Shown in pieces: positions 34,572 through 42,460 of a stretch of DNA of 64,000 bases. The translations under genes were made by a program, and so were the position numbers. This DNA comes from Geodermatophilus obscurus (GTDB lineage: Bacteria; Actinomycetota; Actinomycetes; Mycobacteriales; Geodermatophilaceae). The stretch spans positions 62,001 through 126,000 of the forward strand of contig NZ_FOWE01000004.1 in assembly GCF_900115395.1 (NCBI RefSeq). Reading direction: 5' to 3'. Numbering within the stretch: position 1 is the stretch's first letter; each line of letters opens with the position of its first letter. The notes beneath the pieces were generated by a model. The model was not told the origin of the DNA. It did not search any database and worked only from the letters and a program-made list of their open reading frames with translations.

Positions 34572-34901
34572 ATGGGCGGACCCACCGCGGTGCTCGAGGG
34601 GCTCGGTGTGCGGCCGGCGGACGCCGACCTGACCGTCGTGCAGTTCTCCTCCGCGTTCTGCGGGCCCTGCCGGGCCACGCGGGCCCGGCTGCAGCACCTG
34701 CAGGCCACCCGGCCGGGGCTGGCCTGCGTCCAGGTCGACGCGGAGAGCCACCTCGACGCCGTCCGCGCGCTCGGCGTCCGCCGCACGCCGACGCTGCTCT
34801 ACCTCGACCGGGAGGGCCGTCTGCTGGGCCGCAGCGACGGCGCCCCGCGGCCGCAGGAGCTCACCGCCCTCGTCGACGCCCACACGGGGGCACGGTCCTG
34901 A
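34572..34901 (+). CDS. Thioredoxin-like protein
   Basis: 109 residues with the redox site SAFCGPCRATR (C30, C33) and the cis-proline loop RRTPTLLYLDREG. A cytoplasmic disulfide reductase; no signal peptide. ATG with GAGGAGG five bases upstream was preferred over the GTG at 34557. Its position next to the cysA2/sseC sulfur unit suggests a thiol role. Confidence 0.87.
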   Translation: MGGPTAVLEGLGVRPADADLTVVQFSSAFCGPCRATRARLQHLQATRPGLACVQVDAESHLDAVRALGVRRTPTLLYLDREGRLLGRSDGAPRPQELTALVDAHTGARS

Positions 34902-34906
34902 TCGGT

Positions 34907-34912
34907 TACCCT
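34907..34912 (+). promoter_or_regulatory. -10 box of the leaderless cysteine leader
   Basis: TACCCT ends six bases before the GTG at 34919, placing the transcription start on or next to that codon; no SD is present. Confidence 0.6.
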
Positions 34913-34918
34913 CGTCAC

Positions 34919-34993
34919 GTGGGCACCCTGCTGACCTCGCGCCGCACAGTGGACCTGTGCCGCGTCGGCAGCTGCCTGTGTCGCGCCTCCTGA
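34919..34993 (+). CDS. Cysteine-rich leaderless leader peptide upstream of cysA2/sseC
   Basis: 24 residues from GTG, ending VDLCRVGSCLCRAS with three Cys codons near the stop. Leaderless short ORFs with clustered Cys codons upstream of the cysA2 operon act as cysteine-responsive attenuators in mycobacteria. Position (186 nt before the rhodanese), lack of SD and Cys placement fit that model here. Confidence 0.7.
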   Translation: MGTLLTSRRTVDLCRVGSCLCRAS

Positions 34994-35049
34994 GGGCGGC
35001 CCCGCTCCGCCCAGACGCGCCCTGACCGCCGTCCGGAGAGCCCATCCCC

Positions 35050-35142
35050 ATGATCGACAGCCCGCGCCCACGGCCGACGTGTGCCCGGGCCGTGTGCCGC
35101 ATCCGACCCGTGCGCCGCGTCCGTCCGGCGCGCACCGCCTGA
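35050..35142 (+). CDS. Possible second small ORF in the cysA2 leader
   Basis: 30 residues from ATG, Arg/Pro-rich with two Cys (PTCARAVCRI), with GGAGAG about nine bases upstream. Ends 36 nt before cysA2. It may be a second regulatory ORF or chance. Confidence 0.3.
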   Translation: MIDSPRPRPTCARAVCRIRPVRRVRPARTA

Positions 35143-35178
35143 CCCGACCGCACACCACCACAGGGAGGAACACCCCCC

Positions 35179-36012
35179 ATGAGCCGCAACGACGTGCTCG
35201 TCACCGCCGACTGGGCCCAGGAGCACATCGGCCAGCCCGGCATCGTCTTCGTCGAGGTCGACGAGGACACCAGCGCCTACGACAAGGGCCACATCGAGGG
35301 CGCGGTCAAGCTGGACTGGAAGACCGACCTGCAGGACCCGCTGCGCCGCGACTTCGTCGACCGCGAGCAGTTCGAGCAGCTGCTGTCGACCAAGGGGATC
35401 GCCAACGACGACACCGTCGTGCTCTACGGCGGCAACAACAACTGGTTCGCCGCCTACGCCTACTGGTACTTCAAGCTCTACGGGCACGACCAGGTCAAGC
35501 TCCTCGACGGCGGCCGCAAGAAGTGGGAGCTCGACAGCCGCTCGCTCTCGCCCGACGCCGTCGAGCGCCCGGCCACGCAGTACCGGGCGCAGGAGGCCGA
35601 CACCTCCATCCGCGCCTTCCGTGACGAGGTCATCGCCGCGATCGGTCAGCAGAACCTGGTCGACGTCCGCTCGCCCGACGAGTTCGCCGGCAAGCTGGTC
35701 GCCCCGGCGCACCTGCCGCAGGAGGGCGCGCAGCGCCCCGGCCACATCCCGACCGCGGTGAACGTGCCGTGGAGCAAGGCGGCCAACGAGGACGGCACCT
35801 TCAAGAGCGACGACGAGCTGCGCAGGCTCTACGCCGACGCCGGCCTCGACGAGTCCAAGGACACCATCGCCTACTGCCGCATCGGCGAGCGCTCGAGCCA
35901 CACCTGGTTCGTCCTGCGCGAGCTGCTCGGCCAGCAGAACGTCAAGAACTACGACGGCTCCTGGACCGAGTACGGCTCCCTGGTCGGCGTCCCGATCGAG
36001 AAGGGTGCCTGA
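35179..36012 (+). CDS. cysA2: Thiosulfate sulfurtransferase (rhodanese), CysA2/CysA3 type
   Basis: 277 residues, the same length as mycobacterial CysA2/CysA3. Two rhodanese domains; the active-site loop with catalytic Cys is in the second (AYCRIGERSSHTW). It transfers sulfane sulfur from thiosulfate to acceptors such as cyanide or thiols. Strong SD AGGGAGGA upstream of ATG. Followed two bases later by sseC and preceded by a Cys leader. Confidence 0.95.
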   Translation: MSRNDVLVTADWAQEHIGQPGIVFVEVDEDTSAYDKGHIEGAVKLDWKTDLQDPLRRDFVDREQFEQLLSTKGIANDDTVVLYGGNNNWFAAYAYWYFKLYGHDQVKLLDGGRKKWELDSRSLSPDAVERPATQYRAQEADTSIRAFRDEVIAAIGQQNLVDVRSPDEFAGKLVAPAHLPQEGAQRPGHIPTAVNVPWSKAANEDGTFKSDDELRRLYADAGLDESKDTIAYCRIGERSSHTWFVLRELLGQQNVKNYDGSWTEYGSLVGVPIEKGA

Positions 36013-36014
36013 GC

Positions 36015-36308
36015 ATGTGCGGAGCCCCGAAGCAGGGCGGCGCCCTCGCCGGGATCGACCTGACCACCCAGACGGTGATCCAGGGCCAGGTGTGGCACGA
36101 CGGCGCCCCCGTGGCCGGTGCCTACGTGCGGCTGCTCGACGAGACCGACGAGTTCACCGCCGAGGTGGTCACCAGCCCGGAGGGCGAGTTCCGCTTCTTC
36201 GCCGCCCCCGGGAAGTGGAAGCTGCGCTCGCTGGCACCCGTCGGCCGCGGTGAGCGCGTCGTCGACGCCGAGGTCGGCCTGACCGAGACCACCGTCGTCC
36301 TGGACTAG
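36015..36308 (+). CDS. sseC: SseC-type DUF1416 protein
   Basis: 97 residues beginning MCGAPKQGG; the conserved body VIQGQVWHDGAPVAGAYVRLLDETDEFTAEVVTS is a small beta-sandwich. Always linked to cysA2-type rhodaneses in actinobacteria; thought to assist sulfur transfer, but biochemistry is not established. Two nt after cysA2 and closed by a strong terminator. Confidence 0.92.
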   Translation: MCGAPKQGGALAGIDLTTQTVIQGQVWHDGAPVAGAYVRLLDETDEFTAEVVTSPEGEFRFFAAPGKWKLRSLAPVGRGERVVDAEVGLTETTVVLD

Positions 36309-36323
36309 CACCGGCACGGTGCG

Positions 36324-36361
36324 GCAGCGCCCCTCCCGGCTCCGGCCGGGAGGGGCGCTGC
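36324..36361 (+). terminator. Strong terminator of the cysA2-sseC unit
   Basis: A perfect 17-bp stem (36324-36340 with 36345-36361) and the loop TCCG, 16 nt after the sseC stop. Confidence 0.85.
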
Positions 36362-36389
36362 CGTCCGTCCTGGGCCACGATGCCGGGGT

Positions 36390-36695
36390 GGACGGGTCGA
36401 CCGGGACCCGCCGGACGACGCCGGGCCGGCCGGCGTCCGGGTCGACGCGGTGGCGCTCGTCTCGGTGGACACCGAGCGCCACCGGCCCTGCTGGCCGACC
36501 AGGGCCCCGACCTGGCCGCCCGCACGCAGGCGCAGATGGCCGCGCTGCCCCCGCTCGGGCGGGTGGGCACCCCGGGAGGAGGTCGCCGACGTGGTGCCCT
36601 TCCTCCTGTCCGGCGCCCCGGCGTTCGTCAGCGGGGCGGTCCTCCCGGTCGACGGCGGGCGGGCCGTGCGGGGTCCGGACCCCGAGGAGACCTGA
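36390..36695 (+). pseudogene. Remnant of a short-chain dehydrogenase (SDR) 3' end
   Basis: The last third of a classical SDR survives in two frames: VRVDAVALVSVDT, then in another frame PALLADQGPDLAARTQAQMAAL...LGRVGTP, then back to EEVADVVPFLLSGAPAF and GAVLPVDGGRA. At least two frameshifts; one is an extra G near 36578. The NAD-binding half and catalytic Tyr-Lys are gone. It overlaps the antisense 3' end of the DUF4184 gene. Confidence 0.7.
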
Positions 36696-37446
36696 GCGGG
36701 ACCCGGCCGCGGCGGTGTCGGGCGGCGTGCCACGCGACGGCGCCCAGCCCGGCGGCCACGGCCATCGCCGCACCACCCGCCGTCGCCCCGAGGAAGCCCG
36801 CCTGCAGCACGTCGGGCGCACCCGTGGCGGCCGTGACGCCGGCGACCGCACCCAGCGCCAGCAGCCCGGCCCACACCGCCCAGGCGGTGTCGCGCAGGTC
36901 GCCGGGCCGCGACGGCGTCCGGCGCCACCAGGCGACCAGCCACCCGGCGAGGACGGCCGCACCCAGCACCGTGCTGGCGTGCTGGGCGACGTCGTAGCCG
37001 TACCAGTCCTCACCGAGCGCGCTGCCCACCGGGGCGCTCAGCGCGGGCACGTGCCGCGTGCCCCAGCCCCACCAGTGGGTGAACTGGTCCCAGCCGACGT
37101 GGGTGGCCGCCCCCACGGCCAGGCCGGCGAGGACGGAGCCCGCCGCCCGCGGCGAACGGAGGCGCCCGCGCAGCCCCGGGGGTGCGGACACGCGGCGGCG
37201 CAGCCCGGCCGGCGCGGCGGCCAGGGCCGGCCGGGCGAGCAGGCCGTGCCACACCGTCCACAGCGCGGCGCCGAGGACGACGTCGAGGGTGACCACCGCG
37301 AGCAGGCCGTGCGTGGGCCAGTCCGGCCCGCCCGGCAGGTAGAGGGGCAGGTCGGGCGCCAGGCTCCCGGCCACCAGCGCCGACGCCGGCAGGCCGGTCC
37401 GCAGGAACGGCAGCACCGCGGCGGGGTGGCTTCCCGTGAACGGCAC
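36628..37446 (-). CDS. DUF4184 family membrane protein
   Basis: 272 residues. Starts VPFTGSHPAAVLPFLRTGLPASALVAGSLAPDLPLYL, the DUF4184 signature, with conserved HVGWDQFTHWWGWGTRH. About six membrane helices. Resembles metal-dependent membrane hydrolases in its His/Asp pattern, but function is unknown. Start GTG 37446 matches family N-termini. Confidence 0.85.
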   Translation of the reverse strand: MPFTGSHPAAVLPFLRTGLPASALVAGSLAPDLPLYLPGGPDWPTHGLLAVVTLDVVLGAALWTVWHGLLARPALAAAPAGLRRRVSAPPGLRGRLRSPRAAGSVLAGLAVGAATHVGWDQFTHWWGWGTRHVPALSAPVGSALGEDWYGYDVAQHASTVLGAAVLAGWLVAWWRRTPSRPGDLRDTAWAVWAGLLALGAVAGVTAATGAPDVLQAGFLGATAGGAAMAVAAGLGAVAWHAARHRRGRVPLRSPRGPDPARPARRRPGGPPR

Positions 37447-37511
37447 GGCCCCATCCTCCCGTCCCGGCGGGTCCGGCCGCCGCTGCCGGGGTGCCCGCCT
37501 ACCGTGTCGGC

Positions 37512-37646
37512 GTGGTCGCCGCGTGGGTCCTGGTCGCGCTCGCCGCGCTGGCGGCGCTCGCCTGTCTCGTCGCCGTCGGGCGGCTGACCCGGCCGGGGCG
37601 GCGTCCCCGCCGGGAGCGGTCCCGCCGCGGCCCGCGCGGCCGCTGA
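37512..37646 (+). CDS. Small single-pass membrane protein (possible)
   Basis: 44 residues: one helix (residues 2-23, VAAWVLVALAALAALACLVAV) and an Arg-rich tail. TACCGT ends six bases before the GTG, fitting a leaderless start. No family; expression is inferred. Confidence 0.4.
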   Translation: MVAAWVLVALAALAALACLVAVGRLTRPGRRPRRERSRRGPRGR

Positions 37647-37682
37647 CCACCGGGCCGCTGACCACCGGGCCGCTGACCACCG
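37638..37682. repeat. Three 15-bp tandem repeats
   Basis: Exact copies of GGCCGCTGACCACCG at 37638, 37653 and 37668. The first includes the stop of the small membrane ORF. Confidence 0.8.
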
Positions 37683-37722
37683 GGGCCGCGGGCCACCGGC
37701 ACGGCTGACTAGCGTGAGGGGC

Positions 37723-37749
37723 ATGCCTCCCCGGGACGCCGGCCGGTGA
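37723..37749 (+). CDS. Possible 8-residue leaderless upstream ORF
   Basis: ATG encodes MPPRDAGR and stops in TGA overlapping the GTG of the nitrobindin-like gene. TAGCGT (37710-37715) ends seven bases before the ATG, so the transcript may begin at this ORF. Confidence 0.35.
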   Translation: MPPRDAGR

Positions 37750-38282
37750 CCGGCCCGACCGACCTGCCCGTCGCCGACACCGTCGACGTCCGCTCGGGAC
37801 CCGAGGTGGCGCACGGCCTGCTGTCGCTGCTGCCCCTGCTCGGGGAGTGGCACGGCGAGGGGGTCCTCGCCGGCGGGGACGCCGGTGACCGGCGCTTCGG
37901 CCAGTGGGCCCGTTTCGCCCACGACGGCCGCGACTTCCTCGCCTACGAGTCCCGCACCTGGCTGATCGGGGGCGACGGCCGGGTCGAGGGCCCCGCCGTC
38001 CGCGAGTCCGGCTTCTGGCGGCCGCGCGGCGAGGACGACGTCGAGCTGCTGGTGACCAGCCCCGACGGGCTGATCGAGCTCTACGTCGGGCGGGCGCGGA
38101 CGACCACGAGCTGGGAGCTGACCAGCGACGTCGTGGCGCGCACGCCCGACGCGCCGGAGACCACCCGCGCCGTGCGGCTCTACGGGATCGTCGAGGGGGC
38201 GCTCATGTACGCCATCGACCGGGCGGGTGCCGACACCCCGCTGCGGCCCACGATGTCGGCCCGGCTGGAGCGGCTCCGGTGA
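37746..38282 (+). CDS. Nitrobindin-like (DUF1794/FABP-like) protein, heme His apparently missing
   Basis: 178 residues. The beta-barrel signatures GEWHGEG, GQWARF and ESGFWRPRG fit the nitrobindin family, whose members bind ferric heme and isomerise peroxynitrite. The usual C-terminal PHL(S/Q)A(R/T)L motif carrying the heme-ligand His reads RPTMSARLERL here, so heme binding is doubtful. GTG start coupled to a tiny upstream ORF; stop overlaps the DUF885 start. Confidence 0.75.
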   Translation: MTGPTDLPVADTVDVRSGPEVAHGLLSLLPLLGEWHGEGVLAGGDAGDRRFGQWARFAHDGRDFLAYESRTWLIGGDGRVEGPAVRESGFWRPRGEDDVELLVTSPDGLIELYVGRARTTTSWELTSDVVARTPDAPETTRAVRLYGIVEGALMYAIDRAGADTPLRPTMSARLERLR

Positions 38283-39991
38283 GCGTCCCGGTGGGCGGCT
38301 CGGTGGACACGCCGCGCCGGACGGCCGACCGCTACGTCGACGCCGTGGCCGACCTCGACCCGATCGTCGCCACCATGCTCGGCACGCGGCCCGGCGACGA
38401 CCGGCTGCCCGACCCGAGCCCGGCGGGCCTGGAGGCCGAGGCCGACCTCGCCCGGCGGACCCTGGCCGAGCTCGACGCCGTCACGGCCGCCGACCCCGCG
38501 CTGGCCGACGACGCCGTCGAGCGCCGCTGCGCCCGGCTGCTCCGCGAGCGGCTGGGCGCCGAGCTCGCCGCCCACGAGGCCGGTGAGGGCCTCCGCGCGC
38601 TGTCGAACCTCTTCAGCCCCGTGCACTCGATCCGCCAGGTCTTCCTCCTCATGCCGACCGCCACCGAGGACGACTGGGCGGTCGTGGCACGGCGCATGGC
38701 CCGGGTGCCCGGGGCCTACCGCGGCTACCTCGACACCCTGCGCGAGGGGGCGCGGCGGGGGGTGTTCGCCGCGCCGCGCCAGGTGTCCACCGTCGTCGGG
38801 CAGCTCGGCGAGTGGCTGAGCGGCCCGTTCTTCGGCGGCCTGGCCGGCTCGGGGCCCGACGCGCTGCGCGGGGACCTCGAGTCCGCCGCCAGGGAGGCCG
38901 ACGACGCCGTCGCCGAGGTGCGCGACTTCCTCCGCGACACCTACCTCCCGCAGGCCGAGGGCACCCCCGACGCCGTCGGCCGGGACCGGTACGCGCTCGC
39001 CGCCCGCCGCTGGAACGGCTCCGACCTCGGCGCCGGCCAGGGCCTGGAGGAGGCCTACGCGTGGGGCTGGGAGGAGCACCGGCGGCTGCTGGCCGAGCAG
39101 CGAGCGGAGGCCGGGGCGCTGCGGCCGGGCTCGACGCCGAAGGAGGCCATGGCCTGGCTCGACGAGCACGGTCCCGCGGTCGACGGCGTGGAGGCGATCC
39201 GGCAGCGGCTGCAGGCGATGATGGACGAGGCGATCTCCGCCCTCGACGGCACGCACTTCGACCTCGCCGAGCCGGTGCGCCGGGTCGAGGCGATGATCGC
39301 GCCGCCCGGCAGCGCCGCGGCGCCGTACTACACCCGCCCCGCGCAGGACTTCTCCCGACCGGGCCGCACCTGGCTGCCCACCCTGGGCCGCGAGCGCTTC
39401 CCGCTGTGGGACCTCGTCTCGATCTGGTACCACGAGGGCGTCCCCGGCCACCACCTGCAGCTCGCGCAGTGGGCGTACGTCTCCGGTGACCTGTCGACCT
39501 ACCAGACGTCGCTGGGCTCGGTCAGCGCCAACGTCGAGGGCTGGGCGCTCTACGCCGAGCGGCTCATGGACGAGCTGGGGTACCTCACCGAGCCGGGCGC
39601 CCGGATGGGCTACCTCGACGCCCAGCAGCTGCGCGCGATCCGGGTGGTCGTCGACATCGGCATGCACCTGCGGCTGCCGGTCCCCGGCGACGCCGAGGGC
39701 GTGCTGGCCGGGCACCGCGGGCAGCCGTGGACGCCGGAGCTGGCGCGCGCGTTCGCCGGCGAGCACCTGGGCAGCGACCCGGCGTTCCTCGACAGCGAGA
39801 TCGTGCGCTACCTCGGCCTGCCCGGGCAGGCGATCAGCTACAAGCTCGGCGAGCGCGCCTGGCTGGCCGGCCGTGCCGCCGCGCAGCGGGCCCGCGGCGC
39901 GGACTTCGACCTCAAGGCGTGGCACATGGCCGCCCTGTCGCAGGGCTCGCTGGGGCTCGACGACCTCGAGGACGAGCTCGCGCAGCTCTAG
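38279..39991 (+). CDS. DUF885 family protein (putative metallopeptidase)
   Basis: 570 residues. The family motif WYHEGVPGHHLQ, with a zinc-ligand-like HE...HH arrangement, lies near residue 384, followed by EGWALYAERLMDELG. No signal peptide. DUF885 proteins are predicted zinc-dependent hydrolases; substrate unknown. GTG start overlaps the nitrobindin-like stop (GTGA), suggesting co-translation. Stop overlaps the convergent TetR gene by four bases. Confidence 0.88.
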   Translation: MSVPVGGSVDTPRRTADRYVDAVADLDPIVATMLGTRPGDDRLPDPSPAGLEAEADLARRTLAELDAVTAADPALADDAVERRCARLLRERLGAELAAHEAGEGLRALSNLFSPVHSIRQVFLLMPTATEDDWAVVARRMARVPGAYRGYLDTLREGARRGVFAAPRQVSTVVGQLGEWLSGPFFGGLAGSGPDALRGDLESAAREADDAVAEVRDFLRDTYLPQAEGTPDAVGRDRYALAARRWNGSDLGAGQGLEEAYAWGWEEHRRLLAEQRAEAGALRPGSTPKEAMAWLDEHGPAVDGVEAIRQRLQAMMDEAISALDGTHFDLAEPVRRVEAMIAPPGSAAAPYYTRPAQDFSRPGRTWLPTLGRERFPLWDLVSIWYHEGVPGHHLQLAQWAYVSGDLSTYQTSLGSVSANVEGWALYAERLMDELGYLTEPGARMGYLDAQQLRAIRVVVDIGMHLRLPVPGDAEGVLAGHRGQPWTPELARAFAGEHLGSDPAFLDSEIVRYLGLPGQAISYKLGERAWLAGRAAAQRARGADFDLKAWHMAALSQGSLGLDDLEDELAQL

Positions 39992-40674
39992 GCGGGGCGG
40001 AACCCGACCAGGCGGGCCAGCTCGGCCGTCACCAGGGCGAAGTAGCGGTCGCCGTCCTCCACCGACCCCACCAGCTGCCCGAACAGCTCGAAGCTGACCG
40101 TGCCGAACAGCGCGCTCCACGCGAGCAGGGCGCGCACCCGGACGGCGTCGTCGACGGCGGGGTGCCCCTGGCCGAGGACCTCGACGGCGGCGTCGCCGAG
40201 CAGCCCGGGCTCGCGGCCGCCGCCGTCGCCGGTGAGCCGGCCGGCGCGGGCGGCGTCGCCGAGGATCCGGCCGAGGACGATCCCGACCCGCGACGCCGCC
40301 GGGACGGTGTCGCGGGGCGCGACGTAGCCGGGCACGGGGGAGCCGTAGAGCAGCGCGTACTCGTGCGGGTGGGCGCGCGCCCAGTCGCGGACGGCGGAGC
40401 ACACGGCCGACCAGCGCTCCTCCGGCGGCGCGGCGGTGTCGTCGGCCGCCTCGACCGCCGCGCCGATGGCGTCGTAGCCGTCGATGATCAGCCGGGTCAG
40501 CAGGTCGTCGCGGCTGGGGAAGTACCGGTACACCGCCGACGAGGCCATCCCCACCTCGCGGGCCACCGCCCGCAGCGACAGCGCCGCGGCCCCGACCTCG
40601 GCCAGCTGACGGCGGGCGGCGTCGGCGATCTCGGTGGTCAGCTCGGCGCGGACGCGTTCCCGGGCGGTGGGCAC
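39988..40674 (-). CDS. TetR-family transcriptional regulator
   Basis: 228 residues with an N-terminal HTH (AVAREVGMASSAVYRYFPSRDDLLTRLI) and a ligand-binding C-terminal domain of the TetR_C_13/WHG type (HPHEYALLYGSPVPGY). Start GTG 40674. Divergent from an NAD-binding oxidoreductase; the shared region carries three GAGCA-type operator copies, so it probably represses itself and the neighbour. Confidence 0.9.
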   Translation of the reverse strand: MPTARERVRAELTTEIADAARRQLAEVGAAALSLRAVAREVGMASSAVYRYFPSRDDLLTRLIIDGYDAIGAAVEAADDTAAPPEERWSAVCSAVRDWARAHPHEYALLYGSPVPGYVAPRDTVPAASRVGIVLGRILGDAARAGRLTGDGGGREPGLLGDAAVEVLGQGHPAVDDAVRVRALLAWSALFGTVSFELFGQLVGSVEDGDRYFALVTAELARLVGFRPA

Positions 40675-40694
40675 CCGTCGATGATGACCTGTCG

Positions 40695-40781
40695 AGAGCA
40701 GTGCACGCAACTGTGAGCACTGCTCTTGACATGGCGGCCACTCGGCGAGATCGTCGTACTCGAACGAGAGCACCGCTCTCG
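40695..40781. promoter_or_regulatory. Divergent promoter with TetR operator sites
   Basis: GAGCA-c-TGCTC (40715-40725) is a palindrome. AGAGCAGTGC (40695-40704) and its complement (40717-40726) form a larger inverted repeat. CGAGAGC-acc-GCTCTCG (40765-40781) is a third site. TTGACA (40726-40731), 17 nt, then GATCGT (40749-40754) form a plus-strand promoter bracketed by them. Confidence 0.7.
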
Positions 40782-40802
40782 TCGAGAGGACGAGGAGTCG
40801 TC

Positions 40803-41735
40803 ATGGCACTGCACGTGATCGTGGGCAAGGGGCCGGTCGGCACGACGACGGCGGAGCTGCTGGCCGCGCGGGGACACCGGGTGCGGGTCCTGTCGCGCAG
40901 CGGCGGCGTCTCCACCGACGCGGTCGAGCACGTCCGGGTCGACGCCGCCGACGCCGCCGCACTGACCCGCGCGGCCACCGGTGCCGCGGCGCTCTACAAC
41001 GCCGTCAACCCCGAGTACCACCGGTGGGCCACCGACTGGCCGCCCGTCGCGGCCGCCCTGCTGACCGCCGCCGAGCGCACCGGCGCGGTGCTGGTGACGA
41101 TGGGCAACCTCTACGTCTACGGCCGCCCGAGCGGGCCGATGACGCCGGAGAGCCCGCTGGCGGCCACCGACACCAAGGGCCGGGTCCGGCTGGCGATGTG
41201 GCGCGACGCGCTGGCCGCCCACGAGGCCGGCCGGATCAGGATGACCGAGGCGCGCGCCGGTGACTTCGTCGGCCCGCAGGTCCCGCCCGCGCACTCGCAC
41301 CTGGTGCGGCAGCTGGACACGCTGCGCCGCGGCCGGCGGGCGTGGGTGGTGGGCGACCCGGACGTGCCGCGCAGCTGGAGCTACCTGCCCGACGTCGCCG
41401 CGACGCTGGCCGTGCTCGGCACCGACGAGCGGGCACTGGGGCGGGCCTGGCACGTGCCGAGCAGTCCGCCGCGGTCCCAGCGCCAGGCGCTGACCGAGCT
41501 GGCCGCCGCGATGGGCCGGCCGCCGGTCCCGGTGAGCGGGCTGCCGTGGGCCGCGCTGTCGGCGATCGGCCTGGTCGCGCCGAGGATGCGCGAGATCGTC
41601 GACATCCGGCACCAGTTCGACCAGGAGTACGTCCTGGACGCCACGGCGACCACCGAGACGTTCGGCCTGACCGCCACCCCGTGGGACGAGGTCCTCGCCG
41701 CGACGGCGGGTGCTCCCGTGGCGTCCCGGGCCTGA
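40803..41735 (+). CDS. NAD(P)-binding epimerase/oxidoreductase
   Basis: 310 residues. The nucleotide loop is atypical (VGKGPVGTTTAELL, not GxxGxxG), with VLSRSGG at the end of beta-2. Tyr in GNLYVYGRPSG sits where the extended-SDR active site would be, but no YxxxK is seen. Probably an atypical extended SDR. ATG with GGACGAGGAG upstream. Likely controlled by the divergent TetR. Confidence 0.8.
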   Translation: MALHVIVGKGPVGTTTAELLAARGHRVRVLSRSGGVSTDAVEHVRVDAADAAALTRAATGAAALYNAVNPEYHRWATDWPPVAAALLTAAERTGAVLVTMGNLYVYGRPSGPMTPESPLAATDTKGRVRLAMWRDALAAHEAGRIRMTEARAGDFVGPQVPPAHSHLVRQLDTLRRGRRAWVVGDPDVPRSWSYLPDVAATLAVLGTDERALGRAWHVPSSPPRSQRQALTELAAAMGRPPVPVSGLPWAALSAIGLVAPRMREIVDIRHQFDQEYVLDATATTETFGLTATPWDEVLAATAGAPVASRA

Positions 41736-41761
41736 GTGCCCGGCCGGCTGCCGGCAGGGTG

Positions 41762-42460
41762 TCAGGCGAGGCGGTCGACGACGTTGACCGGGTCGCTGTC
41801 GGGCGTCACCGGGTCGCCGGGGAGAGCGGGGGCGACCTCGAGCCGGCTGGCGAGCAGGGCGTCGACGGCGGCCACGCCGGCACCGACGTAGGTGCTGGTC
41901 AGCGCGGGGTCGGTGACCACGCACCAGGCCCGGTCGGCCGGCCACCACAGGGCGGCGCTCTGCTCCTGCGGCTCGGGGGCGAAGTTCACCGCGGCGTGCT
42001 GCACGGGGCCGCGGACGAGCAGCAGGTCGGTGCGGGGGAGCGTGAGGCGGGGGAGGTCGGCGGCGCCGCCGTCGTCCCAGCCGAACCAGCACTCGGCCGG
42101 GCTGGTGGTGTGCCGGGCCAGCACCGCGGCGACCTCGCGCGCGACGTGCGCGGCCAGGTGCCCCTCGGCGGGGGCGTCGTTCCACACCCCGGGCTGGTCG
42201 GCCTCGCCGAGGTACTCCCAGGAGCCGGTGATGCCCGGCCACTGCATCAGCCGGTGCGGCGTCGTCCCGTTGGCCGCGGCCACCTCGTCCCAGCGGACGT
42301 GGACGTCGTCGTCGCCGTCGTAGCGGACGGCGGGGTGGAACACGCGGGCGTGGGCGGCGAAGCCGGCCGGCACGAGCGCCGCGACGGTGTCAGGGGGAGC
42401 GGTGCGGACGGCGTCGGCGATCCAGCGGCCGGCCGGCGCGGTGCGCCCAGCGGTCGACAC
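41762..42460 (-). CDS. Unrecognised soluble protein
   Basis: 232 residues from GTG 42460 with GGGAGG about ten bases upstream. Trp-rich blocks: VRWDEVAAANG, LMQWPGITGSWEYLGEADQPGVW, CWFGWDDGG, SAALWWPADRAWCVVTDPALTSTYVG. No signal peptide or membrane segment. I recognise no domain; the codon use is that of a real gene. Confidence 0.7.
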   Translation of the reverse strand: MSTAGRTAPAGRWIADAVRTAPPDTVAALVPAGFAAHARVFHPAVRYDGDDDVHVRWDEVAAANGTTPHRLMQWPGITGSWEYLGEADQPGVWNDAPAEGHLAAHVAREVAAVLARHTTSPAECWFGWDDGGAADLPRLTLPRTDLLLVRGPVQHAAVNFAPEPQEQSAALWWPADRAWCVVTDPALTSTYVGAGVAAVDALLASRLEVAPALPGDPVTPDSDPVNVVDRLA

